DNA of 64,000 nucleotides, from assembly GCF_009828055.1 (NCBI RefSeq), contig NZ_WTYB01000001.1:821183-885182 (forward strand), in the 5' to 3' direction. The position numbers and the translations under genes were made by a program. Positions 46,316-54,070 of the stretch are shown here, piece by piece; the stretch's first letter is position 1, and each line of letters begins with the position of its first letter. This DNA is from Erythrobacter ramosus (GTDB taxonomy: Bacteria > Pseudomonadota > Alphaproteobacteria > Sphingomonadales > Sphingomonadaceae). The notes beneath the pieces were generated by a model. It saw only the letters and a program-made list of their open reading frames with translations. It was not told the DNA's origin and made no database searches.

Positions 46316-46710
46316 CCGGCCCCAACCGCTTCACCCGCAGCTTCGTGGCCGAGCCTTCGCACATCGACGAACTCGGCCACGTAAACAACACCGTGTGGGT
46401 GCAGTGGATTCAGGACATGGCGACCGCGCATTGGGATGCGGTCGCCCGGCCCGAAGATCGCGCCGCGTTCTTCTGGGTCGTGGTGCGGCACGAGATCGAT
46501 TATCGTGGCAACGTGTCCGAGGGCGACACCGTGACCGCGACGACATGGATCGAAGGCGCGGCGATGGGCGCGAAATCGCTCCGCCGGGTGGAATTTGCCG
46601 ATAGCGCAGGCAAACGCCTTGTCAGCGCAAGCACCACCTGGGCGATGCTCGACCGCGCTACCGGACGGCTGGCGCGGGTGCGGCCCGAAGTGCTGGCGCC
46701 GTTCCAATAA
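46312..46710 (+). CDS. YbgC-like acyl-CoA thioesterase (4HBT fold)
   Basis: A 132-residue hot-dog thioesterase. The catalytic-region signature is HIDELGHVNNTVWVQWIQDM, with Asp followed by GHVNN. HEIDYRGNVSEGDTVTATTW is the second conserved strand pair. The ATG at 46312 overlaps the peptidase stop by 4 nt; the longer frame lies inside that gene. The substrate is unknown. Confidence 0.93.
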   Translation: MTGPNRFTRSFVAEPSHIDELGHVNNTVWVQWIQDMATAHWDAVARPEDRAAFFWVVVRHEIDYRGNVSEGDTVTATTWIEGAAMGAKSLRRVEFADSAGKRLVSASTTWAMLDRATGRLARVRPEVLAPFQ

Positions 46711-46762
46711 TCGCCGCTCATTCCCTCCCCATTCCTACGGAGCGGGGAGGGATGCAAACAGG

Positions 46763-48499
46763 CTAAGCCGCGCGTCCCCGACCGCGCTCCGGCGGGGCGC
46801 TGGTGAACACCGTCAGGCGTTCATAGGCGAGCCGGTTGCGGCCCGAAGCCTTGGCTTCGTACATCAGCGCGTCGGCGCGGGCGTAGAATTCGGCGAAGGC
46901 CATTTTGTGGCGGGTCGCTTCGGCCATCACGATCACGCCCATGCTGGCGGTGACCGGCAGGTCGAGCCCGGGCACTTCCTTGGCGATCCGCATGGGGATC
47001 GCCTGCCGCAGCGCCTCGGCCCGTTCGAGCGAGCGCGGCCCGCGCAGCAGCACCACGAACTCCTCGCCCCCCAGTCGCACCGCGATCGAATCGCGGTCGC
47101 CGGTCGCGCGGATCGCGCTGGCGCAGGCGATCAGCGCGGCATCGCCAACCTGGTGGCCGTGGAGGTCGTTGATCGCCTTGAACCGGTCAAGATCGACCAG
47201 CGCAAAGGTATCGAAGCCCTGTGCTACCAGCTCGTCGAAGCGCGCTTCGATGGCGCGGCGGTTCATCAGGCCCGTGAGCGAATCGCGGGTCGAAATCTGC
47301 TCAAGCATCTTCGCTTCGGTCAGCGCCGCATCGCGTTCGCGCCGCAGGGCGAGGAATCGGTCGGCAATGGCAAGGCTGATCACCACCACTTCGATCCCGA
47401 CCGCGACATAGATCATCTGGTCGAGGCTGGAGGGGCCGACGTGCCAGCCGAAGCCGCGCAACAGACGCTCGATCGAGGCGATGATGATCGGCATCCATGC
47501 GACGGCAATATAGCGCGCCGAGCGGCTGCCACGCATCACAGCCTCGATCACTGCGGCGCTAATCACCGCGATGCAGGGGATGAAGGTGAGGAAATAGCCG
47601 CGGTCGTCGAATGGCTGGGTCGCATCGAACTGGAACGCGAAGAACCCCGGTGCGGCGATGGTGAACCACCCGGTGGCGATCGTCAGGTTGCGCATCACCC
47701 GCGACTGCGCGCCGCGTTCGAGGAAAGTCGCAAGGAACAGCATCGAAAGCCCTGCGCCGATGGCGTAGGACAACGGCGAAACCACCGCGAGGAAGGCAAG
47801 CGGCAGCGTCACGAAGGCCGAAGCCAACCCTCCCGCCGTCAGCACATAGATCATCATCGCGCTGACCATTGCGGCATGGATCACCACGAAGCGTTCACGC
47901 AGCACGAGGAAGAAGCTGATGTCGAACAACAGCGGCAGCACCAGCATCCCGACCACGAAGGCCAGCAGCATCATTTCGATCTGCGACCATTCGGCCTTGC
48001 CCGGATCATGGGTGATGCGCGCCTCGGTCAGCAGCGGGACCGAGTGCGGGGCTTCGATCCGGGCCAGCAGCACGGTCGTCTCGGCCGTGATTTCGGGCAG
48101 GGGGAGCTGGAACACCGGGCCAGCGGGGAACGGCACGCCATCGGCCTGCGTCAGGCGCTTGACGCGGGCCTGACCATTGGCGTCGATGGCGTGGAAGGTG
48201 ATCGATGTGAACCGGGCGATGCGAGAGAAGAACTGCTGCGGGAGCTTGCCATCCTGCCAGCTTGCCGCCTCGAACCGCAGCCATACAACCGGCACATCGG
48301 ACCGCCATGATTGGTTGTTGCAAATCCATTGCCCGCGCGCCTGCATATCGCGCGCGGTGGCCTCTATGCCGGTTACGGCATGGCACGCCGCAGCGAAGGT
48401 CGGGACGGTATGATCATTCGCCGCAGCCGGACGCGCGGCCAGCAGCGCGAGGAGCGCCGCAGCCAAGACGTAACGGAACAGGAGGCGCACGAGTGCCAT
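46763..48499 (-). CDS. Membrane diguanylate cyclase (7TM sensor + GGDEF)
   Basis: Makes the second messenger c-di-GMP. It has 578 residues with a signal sequence, a periplasmic DISM-like domain to about residue 190, seven transmembrane helices to about 390, a short coil and a GGDEF domain. The active site RLGGEEFVVLLRGPR is intact. The RxxD product-inhibition site is degenerate: the Asp seven before GGEEF is present, but the Arg position is Gly. The ligand sensed is unknown. Confidence 0.94.
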   Translation of the reverse strand: MALVRLLFRYVLAAALLALLAARPAAANDHTVPTFAAACHAVTGIEATARDMQARGQWICNNQSWRSDVPVVWLRFEAASWQDGKLPQQFFSRIARFTSITFHAIDANGQARVKRLTQADGVPFPAGPVFQLPLPEITAETTVLLARIEAPHSVPLLTEARITHDPGKAEWSQIEMMLLAFVVGMLVLPLLFDISFFLVLRERFVVIHAAMVSAMMIYVLTAGGLASAFVTLPLAFLAVVSPLSYAIGAGLSMLFLATFLERGAQSRVMRNLTIATGWFTIAAPGFFAFQFDATQPFDDRGYFLTFIPCIAVISAAVIEAVMRGSRSARYIAVAWMPIIIASIERLLRGFGWHVGPSSLDQMIYVAVGIEVVVISLAIADRFLALRRERDAALTEAKMLEQISTRDSLTGLMNRRAIEARFDELVAQGFDTFALVDLDRFKAINDLHGHQVGDAALIACASAIRATGDRDSIAVRLGGEEFVVLLRGPRSLERAEALRQAIPMRIAKEVPGLDLPVTASMGVIVMAEATRHKMAFAEFYARADALMYEAKASGRNRLAYERLTVFTSAPPERGRGRAA

Positions 48500-48649
48500 A
48501 CGGCGGGTGATACTATGGAAGCTGTTACGATGCTGTTAAGCGAGAAACCTCCATTTTGGAGCGAATCTGGCGCGTTCTCATGCGGTTGACCGCTGCCGCT
48601 GACGCCCCGCGGTTCGAAAGATTCGGCATCGCGATCTGCGGCCAAAAAA

Positions 48650-48667
48650 TAGTCATAAGCTTGTCAT
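48650..48667 (+). promoter_or_regulatory. Pho-box-like site upstream of the PstS gene
   Basis: TAGTCAT-AAGC-TTGTCAT matches the alphaproteobacterial Pho box CTGTCAT-N4-CTGTCAT in 11 of 14 half-site bases, with the correct 11-bp periodicity. It lies 82 nt before the PstS start. PhoB control is inferred. Confidence 0.65.
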
Positions 48668-48723
48668 GAAGTCCGCTTAGGGGCGGATCGGGGCGCTGCT
48701 TGATGCGCCGTTTGGGCAGGGGT

Positions 48724-48737
48724 TCGGTTCGAACCGA
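48724..48737. promoter_or_regulatory. 14-bp palindrome TCGGTTCGAACCGA in the pstS leader
   Basis: A perfect self-complementary 14-mer ending 12 nt before the ATG. It could be an operator or a small RNA stem near the ribosome-binding region. There is no assigned factor. Confidence 0.35.
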
Positions 48738-48749
48738 TCGGGAATAATT

Positions 48750-49811
48750 ATGGCACATTCTATCACGAAGTTCTTCAAAGTCGGCGGCTTGATGGCGCTG
48801 GGTGCTGCAACCCTGACCGCTTGTGACAGCGGCGACGGTTCGGCCAATCAGTCGGTCCACGCGGTTGGTTCTTCAACGGTTTATCCCTTTGCCAAGCTGG
48901 TGGCGGAGAATTTTGCTCGCTCGTTCCCGGACAAGCGCTCGCCCTTGATTGAATCGACCGGGACGGGGAACGGCATCCAGCTGTTCTGTTCCGGGCTCGG
49001 CCCCAACACCCCCGACATGGTCAACGCCTCGCGCCGGATGAAGCCGTCGGAATTCGATAGCTGCGCTTCGAACAAGGTCGACGAGATCATCGAACTGCAA
49101 GTCGGGCTGGACGGTATCGCATTTGCCTCGGCAAAGGGCGGGATCATGCTCAACCTGTCGCCCAAGACAATCTATGAAGCGCTCGCCGCGCAGCCTTATG
49201 GCAGGCCGCAGACCGCAAAGACCTGGAAGGATGTCGATCCGGCGCTGCCGGCTGATCCGATCCTCGTTTACGGCCCGCCCAGCACCTCCGGCACGCGCGA
49301 TGCGCTGAAGGAACTGGTGATGGAAGTCGGTTGCAAGACCGATCCGGCGATGAAGGCGCTCAAGGACAGCAACGAGGACGAATACCGCAAGATCTGCACC
49401 GAAGTGCGCGATGATGGCGGCTATGTCGATCAGGGCGAGCAGGACAACCTCATCGTCCAGAAGATCGTCGGCAATCCGCGCGCTGTGGGCGTGTTCGGCT
49501 ATTCGTACTTGGAAGAAAACGCCGACCGGGTGCAGGGCCTGCCGATGAACGGGGTCGATCCGACCTACGACAATATCGCCAGCTTCAAATACCCCGGCGC
49601 GCGCCCGCTGTTCGTTTACGTCAAGAAAGAGCACATGCGCGCGATCCCGGGGCTTGAGGACTTCATGAAGGAATGGGTCAAGAGCTGGGGCAAGACTGGC
49701 CCGCTCGCCAAGGTCGGGATGGTGGCGATGCCGGACGAAGCGATGACGGCCAACGCCGCCAAGGTACAGAACATGATCCTGCTGACCAAGGCCGAACTCG
49801 AAGCCAAGTAG
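48750..49811 (+). CDS. pstS: Phosphate-binding protein, PstS family, lipoprotein
   Basis: Captures phosphate for an ABC uptake system. It has 353 residues with a lipobox (TLTAC, Cys at about residue 25). HAVGSSTVYPFAKLVAENFA and ESTGTGNGIQLFCSGLG are the phosphate-contacting segments, and GPPSTSGTRDALKELVMEVG is the third. The family also includes PstS-like proteins in other roles. The pstCAB genes are not in the window. The upstream Pho-box-like site supports a phosphate role. Confidence 0.93.
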   Translation: MAHSITKFFKVGGLMALGAATLTACDSGDGSANQSVHAVGSSTVYPFAKLVAENFARSFPDKRSPLIESTGTGNGIQLFCSGLGPNTPDMVNASRRMKPSEFDSCASNKVDEIIELQVGLDGIAFASAKGGIMLNLSPKTIYEALAAQPYGRPQTAKTWKDVDPALPADPILVYGPPSTSGTRDALKELVMEVGCKTDPAMKALKDSNEDEYRKICTEVRDDGGYVDQGEQDNLIVQKIVGNPRAVGVFGYSYLEENADRVQGLPMNGVDPTYDNIASFKYPGARPLFVYVKKEHMRAIPGLEDFMKEWVKSWGKTGPLAKVGMVAMPDEAMTANAAKVQNMILLTKAELEAK

Positions 49812-49855
49812 CCGCGCCGATTGCCCGGCAGCGTGCGAGCGGGTAACGTGGCGCC

Positions 49856-51007
49856 ATGAGCGCGCGCAAGATCGTCCAATGGCATGATGCCGGCCTGATC
49901 GACGCGGACACGCGCGACCGGTTGCTGGCCTATGAGACCGAGCACGCCCGCCCGCTGGTGCTGTGGGCGGTGTTCGGGATCGGTGCGCTCGCGATCGGGT
50001 TGGGGCTGGTGTCGGTCATTGCCGCCAACTGGGAAGATATTCCCGGTCTGGTGCGGCTATCCGTTCACTTTGCGCTGATTGCCGGGCTGCTGGCGGCGCT
50101 GTTCCTGCGCGAGCAGCGGCTGGCGCAGCGCTCTCCCTGGGCGGTCGAAGCGCTGGTGTTTGTCACGGCAGCGCTGGGCCTTACCTTTTTCGGACATCTC
50201 GGGCAGGTCTATCAGACGTCCTCGCCGCTGTGGCAGCCGCTGGCCGTGTGGCTGGCGCTGTTCGCGCCGCTACTGCTGCTGATGGGGCGGAGCTGGCCTG
50301 CCGCGCTGGCAGTGCTGGGCGGGACGGTGTGGTGCGCGTGGGAATATGCCACCGACATGACCGGCTATGGCGCGGTGCGCGATCCGGGGCTCGGCTGGCT
50401 GATGTGGCTTGCCTTCGTCATCGCTTGCCCGGTTGCCTTCGCGCTGCTCGCCGCAGCTCTGCGTGCGCGCAGTGATCGCCCGGATTTCTGGCGGCGGCTG
50501 GAGCAGCTGGCGCTTGCCTATGCCGTGGCCGGAGCGTCGTTCGCCTGCGCTATCGCCAGTGCGAACGCGTTCGGCGAAACCGCGCTGCTCCGCGAATGGG
50601 CGAGCATGGCGGTGAGCGGTGCGGTGCTGGTGCTCGCCGGTCTTGGCGTGACGCTGGCGCGGCCGACCGTCTCGGGCCGGATGACGGGCGCGATTATAGC
50701 CGGGGCCGGGGGCGTCCTTGTGTTTGCCTATGCCTGCAACGATCTCACCGTCCCCGCCGCGCTGTTGTTCATGGCGCTGTGGGCGGGGATCGCCGCCGCC
50801 GCGCTGGCGGCGCAGTGGCGCGGGGTGTTCCAGCTGAGCGTCGGCGTGATCGCGCTCAGGCTCATCATCCTCAGTTTCGAGCTGGCAGGCGATCTGCTGA
50901 CGAGCGGCTTCGGGCTGATCCTGTCGGGGGTGATGATCCTCGGCGTCGCATGGGTCGCGGTGCGGGTGTCCAAGCGCTTTGCCCCGCGTGAGGAGCCCGG
51001 CGCATGA
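49856..51007 (+). CDS. DUF2157 multi-helix membrane protein
   Basis: A 383-residue protein with a cytosolic N-terminal 30 residues (IVQWHDAGLIDADTRDRLLA), then about ten membrane helices. SVIAANWEDIPGLVRLSV and FFGHLGQVYQTSSPLWQPLA are DUF2157 signatures. It is coupled by ATGA to a GDYXXLXY-domain gene, the usual partner. Function is unknown in the family. Confidence 0.9.
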   Translation: MSARKIVQWHDAGLIDADTRDRLLAYETEHARPLVLWAVFGIGALAIGLGLVSVIAANWEDIPGLVRLSVHFALIAGLLAALFLREQRLAQRSPWAVEALVFVTAALGLTFFGHLGQVYQTSSPLWQPLAVWLALFAPLLLLMGRSWPAALAVLGGTVWCAWEYATDMTGYGAVRDPGLGWLMWLAFVIACPVAFALLAAALRARSDRPDFWRRLEQLALAYAVAGASFACAIASANAFGETALLREWASMAVSGAVLVLAGLGVTLARPTVSGRMTGAIIAGAGGVLVFAYACNDLTVPAALLFMALWAGIAAAALAAQWRGVFQLSVGVIALRLIILSFELAGDLLTSGFGLILSGVMILGVAWVAVRVSKRFAPREEPGA

Positions 51008-51558
51008 ACCGCCTGATCCGCCTTGCCGCTGTCGTTGTCCCCGTGCTCGGCCTCGGCGCGCTGTGGGCGCAGAGTGACCGCACCTACCATCAGGGCACCG
51101 AATGGGAGGTGCCGATCCAAGGCTACGACCCGCGCGATTACCTGCGCGGGCACTATGTCGAGTTCAGTTACGATTGGCCGGGGTTCGATGCCAGAGAGCT
51201 CGACCAGCAGCCCGAAGCACTGTGTCTTGCCGGGAAGCCGCCGCGCCTTGATGCCGTGGTCGCGGCAGGTGATGTGGCGGCGTGCACCCATCCGATCACC
51301 CCCGATAGTAGCGGGGTCTACGGCATCTATGCGCTGATGACCGGCCGCCTCTATCTCGGGCAGGACCGTGCCGCCCAGCTTGAGGAACAACTCCGTAACG
51401 GCGACCAGCGCGGGATCGTGACCATCCGCCAGCGCGACGATGGCAGCTTCACGCCCATCGGCATCCGCTTCCGCCCGCTCACCCCCGCCGAAATCGCCGA
51501 GCGTGATGCGCAGCGGGCGGAGGAATCGCTTCCCCCGCCCGCCATCATGTCCCGCTAG
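51004..51558 (+). CDS. GDYXXLXY-domain protein
   Basis: A 184-residue protein anchored by one N-terminal hydrophobic segment (LAAVVVPVLGLGALWAQ). The family motif appears as DPRDYLRGHYVEFSYDW, with an R in the G position. Two later conserved parts are YALMTGRLYLGQDRAAQLE and FTPIGIRFRPL. It is translationally coupled to the DUF2157 gene and probably forms a membrane-bound pair with it. Confidence 0.88.
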   Translation: MNRLIRLAAVVVPVLGLGALWAQSDRTYHQGTEWEVPIQGYDPRDYLRGHYVEFSYDWPGFDARELDQQPEALCLAGKPPRLDAVVAAGDVAACTHPITPDSSGVYGIYALMTGRLYLGQDRAAQLEEQLRNGDQRGIVTIRQRDDGSFTPIGIRFRPLTPAEIAERDAQRAEESLPPPAIMSR

Positions 51559-51565
51559 AGCGGCT

Positions 51566-53932
51566 TTAGAACTTCGCGGTCACTTCCACCCCGTAGAACT
51601 GCGGTTCAGCCGGGATGAACGTCGGAATGCCGAACGCCCCGCCGGTGTTGCCCGCGTCGAGCAGGTAGTCTTCATTGAAGGCGTTGCGGATGAAGCCGGC
51701 GATCTCGTACCGCTCATCGGCAAAGCTGAGCCCGGCGCGCGCGTTCACCAGCGTCACCGCTTCCTGCGCGATCAGCGGATTGTTCGGCACTTCGAAGAAG
51801 ATCCGGCTGCGGTGCGTCACGCTCGGCGTGGCGAAGAAGCGCATCCCGTTGCCGAATTCGTAATCGACCGTGAAGCCGCCCGCGGCCTGAATTTCCGGCT
51901 GCAACCGGAACCGCGCGCCCGAGAAGGCGGGCGAGAACGCGCCGTCCTCGTCAATCCCGCCGTCGATATAGCCGACATTGCCGAACACATTGAGCCAATC
52001 GGTGACGTCCACTGCCAGCTCGGCTTCGACCCCGAGGTTCGAGGCCTTGCCCGCGCTCTGGGTGACGAAGGCGCCGGTCGGGTTGCCGTTCGCATCAAGC
52101 TGCGCGACCGAGACCTGGAAGTCGTTGTAGACCTGATGATAGACCCCGATCGAACCCGACACGCGGCCCGTCGCCAGCTTGATCCCGCCTTCGTAGTTCC
52201 AGACGGTTTCCTCGGCGATGGTCTGCACGTTGGGCACCGGACGCCCGCCGCTGCGCGCCGCGCCCACCTGCACCACCGGCGAACGGCGACCCTTGGAGAT
52301 GGTGGCGAAGACATTCACGTCATCGCTGATGCGGTAGAGCGCGTTGACGCGCGGCAGCCACGCCTGGAACCACTTGTCCGCCGCGAAGGTCTGGCCGCCG
52401 GTGTCGATCTGGCCGGGGATCAGCGCCGCGCGGCTGATCTGGCTGTTGGGCACGCGGGCGAAGAATTCCGAGCCGCGATATTCGGTCAGCCAGCGGATGC
52501 CCCCGGTGATTTCAAGGCTTTCGAACGGGATCCAGGTCGCGTCCGCAAACAGCGAATAGGCCTCGTTGCGGCCGCGATTCTCGAACACCGAGGTGTAGGG
52601 GATCGCAGTCGCCGCCCCGCCAGTCAGGATCGCGGTCACGCCGCTCGCCGGGACCGAGCCGTTGGGCGCGACGCAGGCGATGCCCGGCACCAGCGGCGCA
52701 CCGAACAGCGAGGAGAGGCACTGAAGGAAGGTGCCTTCCTCGGTGGCGAAGGGCACGTTTTGGCGGCCGTCCTCGATGAAGGCGTTCCAGCCGAAGCTCG
52801 AACGCAGCTTGGTTCCGGTATAGGTGAAGCGGCCCTCGTGGCTGACCTGCCAGCCATCGGCGATCTCGGCGAATTCGAGGAAAGGCGCCGCCGAGCCGTC
52901 GGCGTCGAACACTTCGGCGCTGTCGAACTTGCGGTAGCCGTTGACGGTGGTGAAGCTCCAGTCGGTATCGAACTGGTGGTCGATGGTGAGGTTGATGTCG
53001 TAAACCTCACGGTTGAGGCCGAGCTGGTCATCGCCCAGCGCCGCCGCGCCTGCCGGATTGCCGCCAAGGTTGGCGTCGCGGAAGGCGTTGGCCGAACCGC
53101 CCGGCGCACCGGTGAAGGCCGGGAAGCGGCCCGAAATGAACGGCGTTCCGCCATTGCGCTGCTGGTCATAGGTGCCGACGAGGTCAACCGTCAGATCCTC
53201 GGTCGGGCGCCAGCGCAGCGAGCCGCGCAGACCGAGCTGGTCCTGCGCGTAGAGTTCCTCCTCCTGATTGGGGGAGAGGTTTTCGACATAGCCATCGCGC
53301 GTGCGCCATTCGCCCGCCAAGCGGAAGGCCAGCGTGTCGCTGCCGACGTTCACGAAGCCGCCGAGCAGGGTCTGGTTGAAATTGCCATAACCGCCGCGCA
53401 CTTCGGCGGAGAAGCCTTCACGCGGGCGGGCGGAGACGATGCTGATCGCGCCCACGGCGCTGGCGGTGCCGAACAGGGTCGCCTGCGGGCCCTTGATCAC
53501 TTCGACGCGTTCGAGATCGTAGATCGCCTGATAAGAACCGCGCGACCGCGAGATATCGACGCCGTTGTAATAGAGCGTGACGCGCGGGCCTTGCTGGGCC
53601 GAGCCGCTATCCGAGGTGATACCGCGGATCACGATGCCGGGATTGTTGGCGCTCTGCTCTTGGATCAGCAGGCCGGGGACGTAGCTTGAAAGCTCATCAA
53701 GATCGGTGATGCCGAGATCGCGAATCCGCTCGCCGGTGGTGGCGGTGATGGTGATCGGCACGTCAACCGCGCGCTGTTCGATCTTCTGGGTGGTGACGAT
53801 AATCTCGTTGCCCGAGGCGGTATCGCTGTCCGCTGGGGCTTCGGCGTCCTGCGCGAAAGCGGTCTGCGGGGCGGCGGCGAGGATGGTGGCGACCGTGACG
53901 AGCGAGACGCGCGAGAGGGTGGTGCGGATCAT
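51566..53932 (-). CDS. TonB-dependent outer-membrane receptor
   Basis: A 788-residue active-uptake channel. The signal peptide ends at AAPQTAFAQ. The plug domain begins with a TonB-box-like IIVTTQKIEQRAVDVPITIT and contains VEVIKGPQATLFGTASAVGA. The barrel ends GVEVTAKF with the terminal Phe required for outer-membrane insertion. ATG 53932 has GGGAAG upstream; an ATG 7 codons earlier is less likely. Ligand unknown; no ExbB/TonB genes and no Fur box are evident nearby. Confidence 0.95.
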   Translation of the reverse strand: MIRTTLSRVSLVTVATILAAAPQTAFAQDAEAPADSDTASGNEIIVTTQKIEQRAVDVPITITATTGERIRDLGITDLDELSSYVPGLLIQEQSANNPGIVIRGITSDSGSAQQGPRVTLYYNGVDISRSRGSYQAIYDLERVEVIKGPQATLFGTASAVGAISIVSARPREGFSAEVRGGYGNFNQTLLGGFVNVGSDTLAFRLAGEWRTRDGYVENLSPNQEEELYAQDQLGLRGSLRWRPTEDLTVDLVGTYDQQRNGGTPFISGRFPAFTGAPGGSANAFRDANLGGNPAGAAALGDDQLGLNREVYDINLTIDHQFDTDWSFTTVNGYRKFDSAEVFDADGSAAPFLEFAEIADGWQVSHEGRFTYTGTKLRSSFGWNAFIEDGRQNVPFATEEGTFLQCLSSLFGAPLVPGIACVAPNGSVPASGVTAILTGGAATAIPYTSVFENRGRNEAYSLFADATWIPFESLEITGGIRWLTEYRGSEFFARVPNSQISRAALIPGQIDTGGQTFAADKWFQAWLPRVNALYRISDDVNVFATISKGRRSPVVQVGAARSGGRPVPNVQTIAEETVWNYEGGIKLATGRVSGSIGVYHQVYNDFQVSVAQLDANGNPTGAFVTQSAGKASNLGVEAELAVDVTDWLNVFGNVGYIDGGIDEDGAFSPAFSGARFRLQPEIQAAGGFTVDYEFGNGMRFFATPSVTHRSRIFFEVPNNPLIAQEAVTLVNARAGLSFADERYEIAGFIRNAFNEDYLLDAGNTGGAFGIPTFIPAEPQFYGVEVTAKF

Positions 53933-54070
53933 GTTTTGGCTTCCCTGTTGCATGAGAGAGGCCTTGCCCGTGGCACCAATGCGTGACGCAGAGGCGACGG
54001 CTGGATGAAGCGCGCGTTACAATTGATTTACAATTTGAAGGCGTTGCCAAAATACATCTTGTTTGGAAAC

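Noticed and set aside
48605..48630. GGTTCGAAA segment resembling a tRNA T-loop
   Set aside because: No acceptor, D or anticodon stems can be drawn around it.
51440..53689. 749-codon rightward frame opposite the first TonB receptor
   Set aside because: Shadow of the receptor; low-complexity Arg/Ala/Glu composition and no ribosome-binding site.
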